Positions 36,498 to 47,300 of a stretch of 64,000 bases of DNA are shown here, in pieces. Position 1 is the first letter of the stretch. Each line of letters begins with the position of its first letter. The stretch covers positions 1,736,001 to 1,800,000 of the forward strand of contig JASJZH010000001.1 in assembly GCA_037178975.1 (NCBI GenBank), written 5' to 3'. The notes under the pieces were generated by a model, which made no database searches, had not been told where the DNA came from, and saw only the letters and a list, made by a program, of their open reading frames with translations. The position numbers were made by a program, and so were the translations under genes. The stretch is from Oscheius tipulae (taxonomy: Eukaryota; Nematoda; Chromadorea; Rhabditida; Rhabditidae).

Positions 36498-39374
36498 TCA
36501 CCTCGGGGATGCACGGTGCTGAAGACGAGGATTTGGGTGGAGAAGGGTCGTTTGGTGTTTTCCATTCTGCTGGATTCTCGACTCCTGGATCAGGTAACGT
36601 AGTCTGCGACGTTTTCTCCACTGATCACAGCAGATACAGATTATGATGAGGAGGAGAATGGATGCCAGACCGATGGCAGAGGCTAGGACGATTTCGCGAG
36701 AATAGCCTGAAAAGTGCGTTGAGCAATTTATGGAATGTTTGGCCTATCCAAAAGAGAGTGGTTCCAGTTGTGGTACCGGTACTATAGTTCAAGGGAGAGA
36801 CAAGCCCTCTTGGACACTGTCCATGTAAGAGAATAGTGAGAGCCAGCTTACGGTACTGGTACTGTAAGAGCAAGTCAGCATGGTTTCGGAATATGGTAAT
36901 ACTCAGTAGGAGGGTCATGTCCACCAGTTATGGTTCTGTTACTGTATGATAGTTTGATGAGTCAACCTCTGTCTCCAAATCTCTCTGTCTCCCTGACTCC
37001 CTGTCTCCTTCTCTCTGTCTCCATGTCTCTCAACCTCCCTGTGTAACTAAGCTCGTTACGGTGCTGGTACTGTAAGAACCTCCGATTCCATCACGTTGAA
37101 AGAGTCGATCTAGTTATGAGCCAAGTAAGATATGAGATCAGCAGTATTAGAGAAGGTACACACAAACATCGTATTAGTTGTAGAGGGCCAACTTGATGTT
37201 CGCGGGAAACTCTAGTATGGATCAGATGAGTCAGCCTAAGAAGGATACTGATACAGTAGGGGGAGGAGGGAAGAAGCGCAAATAGGTAGAGACGAACTCA
37301 CAATGCTGCTCGTCGCTATAGTCTCCCTCCACGCAGTTGTTGATGCCATTACAGACGAGCGATGAGTGGATGCAGAGCTGGGTTCTGGATGGACAGACCC
37401 CCTGCCCCTGGTCAATGCAGAGATGACCGCCTTTGCACACGAACTGGTCACACTTCTCTATTGCAATGACATCGGTGGAGGTGGCTGGATCTCCGACAAG
37501 AGCTTCCACAGCAGTCCAGACCACTTTGAAGCCAACTCTTTCTTTCATGGCTATTGGAGGACGATCCGTGGTTGTGAACCTGGAATTGATAGCTTAATCA
37601 CTGTCATTGTCACCTACCGTATCAGTAGTCGATTTCCCGAAGACAGATACGTCCTCATTCCCTCCTCCGCATAATACTGCTGATTTCCACAGAATCTCGC
37701 TTCAGACCCGTCTCCAAAAAGTTCCTTCTTCTCCCCCACATCTTCGTGCTTATACCCGTCAACGATAGACAGCTGTGCTCGTTCGCACTCGGCTATGGTT
37801 CCAGCCAAGTTCAGATGCACAAGTCGGACATAGATCCTCTGTCTTGGCTCCACTCTGATCAGCCAGTTACAGGAAGCATTTCTTGGGTAGATTGTAGGGA
37901 AGCCGGGTGACACGACCTCTCCTGTCAGCTCTCCTGGACGAGATCTGCCGCCACAGGACCCAACTATTGCGACTTCGTCCGATGCCATGGACGATTTAGG
38001 TTCCCGGATGGCAGCTGAAAATGAAATAGTTTGTAAGTGGCTTACACTCGGTTATGAGAGTTTTCATATCAGAGTGTGGGTTCTTTTACAGTGACAGGAG
38101 AGTGGACAAAAGTAGAATGACTGAGTGCAAGCTTTTGAAAGTACTGACAGAGTAACAGTGATACAGAGAGACTGAGAGAGAAAAAGACAGAGAATAAACA
38201 TAGCTTACCTTCAGACAAGATGTCGTATTGCAGTCTGAAGCCCCGGTTCGCTCCTCCAGCCACTCCGGCCACAAACTGGATTCGAAGTCCTGGCTGCATT
38301 GTCTCCAACTTCTTTGGCATCGCTCTGCCGCACATTCTCGGTCCGACATGCTCTTTTCCCTAAATTCTGATAGTGAAACGCAGAGATTCTGTGTATCTGT
38401 CTCTGTTTTTCTGTCTCTCTATTGTCAGCCCCAGTCAGCTACCCATAACTCTGGGAGCCATCTTCAGTAAAACTATCCGGAAGAGAAACGAGAGCACCGT
38501 CGAAGCAGACGATACCAAGTGACTATTTAGAAACTACTGTAGCTTTCAACAAAAAACTGAAGTTGTTTCGAATTGCTAGAAGTCAAAGGAAAAGTTTTTA
38601 ATTGCTTTGAACTCGTCATTTCAAGTCTATCCCTGAAGTAGACCCACAGTCCTTTGCGATGTCGCCGAAGATGGTTAGTAGATCTCGAGCTTCCGGTAGA
38701 AGACGAAGACAAGAAAAAGCCACCAAGACAATCAACATCGGCTACAGAAGACAGGAGACTGAAGTCTGCTTTGAAGTCAAGAGAGTCTACAGTGTCGTAG
38801 CCCCTAAACCGTGTGGGAAGGTCAAGGAGACACTCTGGAGTAGCAGGTCCATGACGTGCAGTCTGGCACGAGGACTATCAACGAACACAATGGAAACATT
38901 GTGAGTAACGCTACCGTTCGATGGAAAGTGTGGACAAGGTGGCCTACATCGTCATGTACTTGGTAAGTCTATCCTCTAACTTTCTATGGCTGTTCTTCCC
39001 TGTCCTTCTCTAACAGCACTCCATTTCTTTTCCACTCTTTAACTCTGAGCAGTCGGTATCTCTCTATCTTTCTCTCTCTCTGTACTTACCTGTCTGTCGA
39101 CCACTACGATGACCACATAAGCATCCAGGCATTGTCCTGTTTCCGGATGAGGTTCGGCCAGATCAAAGGTCAAAAAGGTTATATGTAGGACGTTGGAGAC
39201 GACTGAGCTGATATTATAGACACAGTTCGTCCCAGCTGGGTAAGATGTCGGGAAATGTGGTGACTCAAGTAGAGCTGAGATCGGAGAACTGGAGAAGATG
39301 TTACGGGCGCAGTCGGAGGCTGACGACTGGTGGTAGAGTGCCGCCGCCAGCAGCCCAAACCACACGCAGCGCAT
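36498..39374 (-). CDS. Neto-like receptor: signal peptide, two CUB domains, LDLa, transmembrane
   Basis: Single-pass cell-surface protein with the layout of Neto (neuropilin and tolloid-like) proteins and the related nematode SOL-2, auxiliary subunits of ionotropic glutamate receptors. Exons: 39090-39374, 38209-38359, 37618-38014, 37302-37579, 36498-36706; 439 residues with matching phases. The signal peptide is MRCVWFGLLAAALYHQSSAS. CUB1 (~21-145) starts at DCARN and ends GFRLQYDILSE. CUB2 (~160-275) runs from CGGRSRPGELTGEVVSPGFP to GNRLLIR. The LDLa domain (~325-370) has CDQFVCKGGHLCI, CNGINNCVEG and DYSDEQHC. The transmembrane helix is IVLASAIGLASILLLIICIC, followed by a basic stop-transfer WRKRRR and a short cytoplasmic tail. 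The order and size fit Neto; orthology to one named gene is inferred. Confidence 0.85.
38525..38968 (+). repeat. Copy A of an inverted ~450-base duplication
   Basis: Plus-strand partner of 34345-34801, inside the first Neto-like intron. Relative to copy B it carries a one-base deletion near ACATTGTGAG that breaks the shared frame. It also ends at a donor-like GTAAGT, so it looks like the decayed copy. Confidence 0.6.
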
Positions 39375-40704
39375 CAGACATCGGATGGCCGAAGATGGGG
39401 GTCTGCAAAAGAGTAGAAAAAATTGGTCAGGAATGAGACAGAAAGTTTGAAGAAAAGGTTCCAGAGACAGAGACAGTAAAAATAGAGAAACAGGGAGACA
39501 CAGAGAGAGGGAGAGAGGCAGTAACAATATCTCTCTCAGAAGATCAGCTTTGTGGGATTCCTATGGAAAAGGTCGATATAAACAAACAGATGAAGGCATC
39601 TGCACGATGGGAGCTTAGTTTAGCAACATGGCGAAGATAGAATCTTCCTCCGACAAACTGAATCGACGGAGTGCGGACGGGGATAATTCTGTTTTTCCGA
39701 AAGTACTCTGTGCTGTTTCGGCAGGCCATGGGGCTCCGAAACTTGCCTTCGGGCAAGGATATGCTAATCGCTAACAACGAGTCTTAAATCTCTACTGTTT
39801 TAGACTAGCAGGCGACGGGAAGACAACAAAAGACAGCTGTCTTTCGAAGGGGAAGAGGGACACAAAAACAAACATTATTCAATGGATGAGCTATGAGAGT
39901 AGTTTTGAGAGGGTGAGGGAGCCTGGAAGAAAAGACAGGCGGTAGTCATGGGTACATTAAGGGAGAAGGGGATTGAAGACAGAGACAGGGATTGGAAGAG
40001 ACGAAAACAGAGACAGTGAGTATGGATGGTATGGAGAGCAGGGAGAAAGTGATGGAGAGTAGCTGGTGAAGAGACAGGAACAGAAAATATCATGGTAGTA
40101 GGTAGGGCAGACAGAGATAATAAGAGGTAGAAACAGAGACAGAGTAGAGAATTGGGAGACTGACTAGAAACAAGGATGTAAACAATGATAGATGTTGGGA
40201 CAGGAAAGGATCGGATACCGAGGGTCAGACACAAAGTCATGGAAAGAGAGACAGTAGCAGACACGCAAGGAGGACAAGGGCAGAGAGTCAGTGACCAGTT
40301 ATTGGAAAGACACTGAAAATAAGAGACAGTATGGCCGATGACGACAGAGCAGAAAAGGATACATAGTAAGAAAGAGAGGCAGAGACTAGGATATCAAACT
40401 CATTATAATTGAAAGGTTTTTTGACCAAAGGATGGCCAAGGTCTCTCAAGTCTGCAAACTCAATTCTTCGGTTCAAAGGTTAATTGGTTCTTTCGTTTTG
40501 GTGGTGGCACGCCCACTCAAATGATGGAACACCTAACTATATTTCTCACTATAAGATAAATCCAATGGTAGGAACGATCATCTACAGGTATTCCACAGAC
40601 TGCTTCTTTTCCAAGCGAGAGTACGTAGCAGTGTGTTGAGGCAGGATAAAATGTATTTTCCGGGGCAACAAATGAAAAAAAAAACCTTCTAAAGGTATTT
40701 TTAA

Positions 40705-40774
40705 GGATTTATGAACCCCAAAGCGGTGTCGTCTCTGTGGGAGTCGGAGCGCTAACCGACTGAGCTATAGGGGC
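40705..40774 (-). repeat. tRNA-like sequence
   Basis: Minus-strand GCCCCTATAGCTCAGTCGGT looks like a tRNA 5' half with an A box. The 3' half, with GGGGTTCATAAATCC, is decayed. Directly adjoins the inverted duplicate at 40801-40963. Confidence 0.5.
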
Positions 40775-40800
40775 AAAAGCAGCGCTTCCCCGAGACACAT

Positions 40801-40963
40801 CAGTTTCGATAAGCAGCAGCAATAGAGATAAGCGGCAAGCAGTATATTTTCGCTTTAATGAGACAATAGGGACGAGAACATAGCACCATGAAAACCAGTA
40901 AAAAAGATCTATTATACCAGCCACTCTCTCCCAGACCTTCTTTCTGTCCCTTATATCCCTAAA
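40801..40963 (-). repeat. Inverted duplicate, arm 1
   Basis: Nearly identical on the opposite strand to 43421-43582, including GATATAAGGGACAGAAAGA, TCATGGTGCTATGTTCTCGT and AATATACTGCTTGCCGCTTA. Lies just past the UTP4 3' end. Confidence 0.85.
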
Positions 40964-41334
40964 GAGAGAGAGAGAGAGAGAAAAAGAAGAATGCTTGTGT
41001 GGTCCAGACAAGAGTGTGAGAGAGAAAGAGGTGAATCGATGTGTGTTCGTCTCTTTTGGAGCCCTCTCTCTCTCTCTCCTCGCATCCACACGGAGGGAGG
41101 CCCGGAGGCCAAATTGGAAGAGTCCTGCGGCCTCGGGGCCCCTAGCCTCATCATCCCTGGCCCCAAATTGGAAAATGGCCTTCTTCCCCCTCTCTCTCCG
41201 CAGCATCTCGAGGGAGCTCTCTGTAACTGAATAGAGCCGCAGGAAGTCATTTCTCAACTTTATTCAGGGAACAATTCAAATTCAACAATAACGATAATTT
41301 TGGGCGGGAAAACAAGATAACAACAATAACAAAC

Positions 41335-44300
41335 TTATTGAGTCTGGAACTTTTTCAGCTTGAAAGGAGCGGCTTCGGGAGCTGGTTGCTGAAGACTGCT
41401 GACAAAGAGACGAGAGGACGAGCGGAACTGACAGGAAAAATGGTGGACCGTAGGGTGGATGGGCTGGTAGGAGTCCAGAGAGTCGACGTGGTCCCGCTTC
41501 TGAAAAAGAGGCATTTGATGAGGAACGGGAAAGTCGAGGAATTTAGGGTCAGGCAGATTCGATCAATTGTGACTGGTGTTCAGCGCTTAAAATAGAAGAG
41601 ACTGCCGCTCTTAACAGCTCTAATAGAAGCCCAGGGTTACGTAAGTGGATACGCAATTGCATATTTGCATTTTTCGGATTGAAGATGACAATTATCCTGT
41701 AAAATTGTGAGGCAGACGGGCTACTATTTTGTAGAACATCGGAAGACTCGAAAATGCCATCTTTACCCCTAAAAACTCACTGACAGCATTTGCTCAATCT
41801 AATGATTTTGGGCTACGGTAACCAATTAGGTCCGCAGAGATTACGATATTTTGACACAATGGATATATATATATGCTTTAAACTGTGAAAGGATCGATTA
41901 GATAGTGATACAGAGTTTCTCAGATCCGCTCAGCCACACAAAAACATGCTTTTCTACCTTACAGAACTGTTATTTAGTGTAGGACAAAAAGAGCCGAACC
42001 AACCTTACTTATGATGACCATCTGTCCATCTTGCCCTAGAACTAGGACCCTGCTACCCGGTCCAGCTGAGATACTGATCGGTCGAACAGTGGGATTGTTG
42101 AAGAGTACAGCCGACGAGATACTGCGCTGCACAGCTCCTCCAGCTGCTGGGAACTGCAATTTTTTAGGTTAAAAATGGCGGGAAACGCTCAAAACCTCAT
42201 AAAGAATCTTTTTCGTCTTGTCGGGGATCTCGAATCCTGCTGCGGCGGTCAGGATGAGCAGGCTGTCGGCGTCGGTGAAGGCCAAGTCGATGGGCAGATC
42301 GACACGAAGGGGGCGCGATTCACCCTGTTTTAGATCGATGACAAAGACCTCGAGGCGACTGGTGATCACGGCGGCGTAGCGTTCACACGCGGAGACGGCC
42401 AGTTGAGTTACGAGACCGCAGCCGGCTGAAAATAGGACATAATTTAGTTAAGAGTTCGGGTCGCGTAAAGGTGTCCATTATCATGTTTTCTAGCATTTCC
42501 TGGTACGTTTTCTCCGCTTCTACTGTCTAAAAATTTACTGGCACGTGCGGGCATTCACACTGATTTTAAGCTAACATTTCGCAGTGTTCCCAATTTATAG
42601 ATCGCAATATGTTTACCTATTACGTTCCACTTCCCAGCTTCCAGGGTAGAAAATCTTTTTTTCCCTTTTCCCAATTCTCCACTGTGTCCTGCTAACATTA
42701 TGCTCGATCCCTTCCCCAATAGGTTTGCAATAATAGTCACTCGACCCATTCACGAAATGGCCCCATAAGTCCCCGGATTCTACGAACCAGAGTTCTAATT
42801 ACTAATCCTCAGTTACCGTATTTTCTTCGGAAGATGCCGGAAGTTCCGGCCAAGAAAACCTCGGATCCCTTCAGGACGCCATCAGGTCCCGTCAATCAAC
42901 ACTGGTTCGGGGCTTCAGTGTCTCGTTCCGAGTAACTCTTCATACTGTCGGAGTCCTATCCGAGCAATCCGCCTCGGCAGCGCTCTAACCTCCGACTGTC
43001 TTAGAGCCGAACCGAGACGTCCAACCAGGTGAGGCTAAACTTTGCAAAGATTCGCCGTCGTCTTCCAGCTGTCCGCTAACCTTTTGTGTCTTTTTTTAAT
43101 ACTTTCCCCCATATCCAATGACGCTGCCATATAACTACCTTTTGAAGCCAAAAATCTGGTTTTTTTTCCAACTTTTATCGATTTCTATCATTCTCTAAAT
43201 TAAGCTTTTTTCCACCCTATTTCAGTATAAGAACTTCATGATTTGGCCTCTTAATCTACTGCTCAATAAAGTTCCAAAAATCTCTAAATTCTCACCCAAT
43301 TTCCCACCTCTTTCCGCGAGATTTTACATCAACCTGCAGCCCATTTCCTGTATTAATTTATACACCATTTTTTTCGATCCACCTCTTTCTCTCTCTCTCT
43401 CACTCTTATCTGCATTCTTCTCTCTTTAGGGGATATAAGGGACAGAAAGAGAGAGGGGCTGGTATAATAGGTCTTTTTGACTGGTTTTCATGGTGCTATG
43501 TTCTCGTCCCTATTGTCTCATTAAAGCGAAAATATACTGCTTGCCGCTTATCTCTGTTGCTGCTGCTTATCGAAGCAGATGTTCTTGCCCCCCTTTCCCC
43601 TTCAATTTTCTGCTAAAATTTTACTCAACTTTAAGCCAATTTCCCGTCTCTTCCATCAAAAATTACACAATTTAGCGATGCTAGACTGGGAGATCGAGGA
43701 TCAGAAGCTCTTTCTACTCTTCCTGATCGAAAGGAACAGGCCATTCCCTCCGAATGATGAAAATTCCGCGAACATGGACTTCAATAAGGACGTCTACACA
43801 ATTATGGGAACGGGACAAAATGTACCGAACAAGACAAAGGACAACATTGGTAACCTGTACCAGAATTTGAAGGTAAGTAAGAAACAAGTGTAGATACAAG
43901 ATGGACTTTTTAGAAGAAAAAGGAGCCCGAATGGATAGCTCTCTACCCTCAATATCGTCAATTTTTCAACCGGGTTGTGGAAATCTACGTCGATGACGAT
44001 GACGATGACGAAGAGAACCAAGGTAAGCTAAGAAATCTATGCATATGTAAAGGACTACAAATTTGAGAACAAAACAGCTTTGAGCTTCCTCCTCACTGGC
44101 TCAAAGAGAAAAATATTCTTCTCGAAGCTTCCAGAAAACGGCATAAGGAATGGCGGGCCGAAAAGAGACATCCAAAGAGTTCCGGAGCAAGAGTCTCTCT
44201 GGAGGGTCTGAAGCGAAAGCTGGATGAGTCGACTGGAGCAGTAGAGTCACCGCGACAGAGACAGAGAGACAGTCCTGCGGAGAAATCTGTTGCTTTGCAT

Positions 44301-47300
44301 CCAAAGCCTCCGTCTACTAGTTTCTCTACTCCTTCCACGTCCTCTATTGCCAGTAGCCGATCTCAGGGTGAGTAGTACAGGGACAAGAAGATAGAGGTTT
44401 TTTTGGGTTAGCCATCCCAAAAGTCGTCGTACTCATGAAAGCGAGGAAAGAAATTGTTTTAATGTCTGGTATGGTCAATCAAGAAGAATCAAAGAGTTTT
44501 TTTTATAGACATTTTTCGGTTTCAGTCTAGTATTGTTTCTGCCCGGTCTTGCCCCAGAAAGTTTTGTATCGATCCAGGGCCGGTCCGATTAAAAAAAAAA
44601 GCAACTGGGACCGATATACCTGTTTTTTAACCGTCTGGACGATTCAAAATGTCCTGGTGAGATCAGATCAGTCAATTTTGGACAGATATACCTGGTTACA
44701 TGCTTTGCATTGTCATAGGGTTTTCCTCTTTTTTAAACTTTCTAGAGCATCAACTTAGCTAGGTTTGCAATTGGATTGGTAGAGACTACTTCTGTCAATC
44801 CTACAAGTTTCAGCGGGCTGGGAATATGTTACGATATGCTTTCAGCCAAGTCAGTCGCAAAAACAAACTCTGCTCCGACCACCATTCCCCTCAAATTCGA
44901 GCCCACTAATCCTTCACCTGCTCGGAAACCTGCTCCAGATCAAAATCACCTGGAAGAGATCAAGAATATCGCTGAAATGGTCAAGCAAATTCCGGAAATC
45001 TTGGCCAGAGTGAGTCGGATGGAGGCGCTGGCGCTTCAAAATCAGGCACAATTGGTCACGATGGGTCATACCATTAATCTGCTGACCAGTAAGTCTATTA
45101 ATAGACCAAAAAAACGCAAATATTTAGCCGGACTGATTGGAAGAGGTCCTAACCAGCCTCTGTTGGCCTACGACACCCCTCCTATTCAGGTTGGTCATGA
45201 CCGAACCATGCCTGACTACCATGAACAGAGAGACAGGGCATCTCCAGTCCAGGAAAATTCGAAAGTACAGAGTGAGTCGAGGAGGACAGAAACTGCTAAA
45301 TGGTAGTCTTTAGAAGAGTCAGCTCCTCCACAGGTCCGAAACATTTTCCAACGATTGAAGACGGAGACCAACGAGGTCGTACAGATTGACTGAGTGAAGC
45401 TTTTTTGTGTTTTTTTTTCCGCGTGTTTTCGTTTTTTTGTTTTTTTCCCCACTTTTTATTATTATAACTAACCGTGTTCTTGCCGGTGTATACAATTTTA
45501 AGTTATCTCCAATTTTTATGTTGTTATTCAACCGTCGTATGGTCTCATATTGTTCACTTTTCCTAATAAGTTTCAATGAATGTTCCGAGTGATAATGCAC
45601 AAGTTTTTGGGCAATGCGGCTCATAAATTTTATACATTGACCATACTTTTTCCAATCACAACACTTTCTTGGAAAGTTCTTTCTCTGGCACCTTAGGAAC
45701 GGCCAACAAGCAAGGGGCGGAGTCTTGTGCTGGCCCCCGTCGGTCTCTCGAGGAAGCGGGAACTATTTGGCGCTAAAACCATGAGGAGCACCCTCTTATA
45801 AAACGAGATTTTCCTGAGCACGCAAATCGCACTTTTCAGTCCAGTTTTTTGTCGAAAAACAATTTTTTAGAGCAAAATGGACGAGGAGGATATCGAGCAG
45901 CAGAAGCTCTTCATTCTGTTCCATATCGAAAGAAATCAGGCTTTCAGTAGGGACTCGGAGCTGAGGAACTTTAACACCCACATGTACAGTAGGATGGGCA
46001 TAAATTTCGATATCCCAGAGAAGAGCGCGAAGAACTTGAAGAATTTGGATGGACACATGAAGGTGAGTCTCAAGTACGAGTTCACATTAGATTTTTGATC
46101 AGATTCCCGGTCATTTTAGCAGGAAATGACTAAGGAATTGTAAAGGAATAGAGGCAATTTTTGATGGAAAATGCTGGGAACTAGGTCAAATTTCAGAGGA
46201 AACAACGCCCGACTTGGATAGAGCCCAACAGCAACTATAACCAGATGTTCAATCGAGTAATTGACGTCTACTACATTCAAAATGGTGAGTTAAGACAGAT
46301 CAGAGACTGACAAGAATTGAACTGTATGAAAGCCTAGAGAATCAGTGTCTGTACCAACCGGAAAAACTATGGTGTCTCGGTGTCCGTGAATGTTGTATCT
46401 TGCACGAACTGTGAGGGTTTCTTTCACTGATCATATTTCTAAGACGGCAACTGATTGTGAGAGAGAAGGATTATTCTTACAATTGCCAATTGGAAGCGTG
46501 AGCATAGTGCATATTTGATGAAGTCACCCTAAAACCCGACTTGCAGCCGAGCTAACCGCTCGTTTCGAAGAAGACCTCGATCCTAAAACGGCTTGCGAGA
46601 ACTTCATCAACTACCGTCCACCCATGGACATCCAGGCTGAAATTGCCCGGGTTCTTGCTTTATATCACAAGAAAAAGGAGGAATCGGAGGCCAAGACGCC
46701 ATTTTCCAACGAGCGCCGTCTCCGTGGAAAGGTCAGTGTCAGGGAGGAGCTCGTTTCCCACTCTTTGAACGACTTTCTAAACAAGGAAGCTGCCCAAAAG
46801 AGTCAGAGAAAGAGGGTAAGACCGCTGGCCTCGAACCCGGGTGAAAAAGACACATTCCCGCCTTCTAATAGCATCTTTGGTGAGTTTACAAGGCCCAATA
46901 TTGCTTCAAATTTGGGTTTTAAGCAACAACAAGCAGTTCGAGTCCCCCAACCAGGAGAAAGAGTCGCTGCGAATGCGTTCGAAGCTATTCTGTGGACGTA
47001 CTCCACGACCAGGTCGAGGAACAAGGCAAGGTCATGAAAAGACTGGAGGAGCACTTGATTGAGAGCATACGACTGTTCAAGTCATTCGATAGAAGTGAGC
47101 CGGCGGTACAGGTGAGCTAGGGGTCGAGTTGTGACAGGAAGAGGGAACTCGAGATAGTAGAAATTTGTACGGGAAGTCGAGTTTTCTAGTCTGGCTGCAA
47201 TTTCATGAGTTTCTTCCACAATTTGTCTATGATTCTGCTTCACAGAACCATAGAGAAAGCAAACCTGGTCAGTTTTTCCAGGTGAACCAAAAGAAGCTAT

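Larger units (their letters stand above)
39375..41334. other. Intergenic region between the Neto-like gene and UTP4
   Basis: Upstream of the Neto-like start and downstream of UTP4. Holds GA/GACA-rich DNA (39.9-40.4 kb), a tRNA-like sequence and one arm of a 155-base inverted duplicate. Short frames at 39601-39780 are open on both strands but match nothing I recognise. Confidence 0.5.

Noticed and set aside
39601-39786. Plus-strand frame starting MAKIESSSDKLNRRSADG and an overlapping minus-strand frame
   Set aside because: Both strands are open and neither has recognisable features or a splice partner, so I could not choose.
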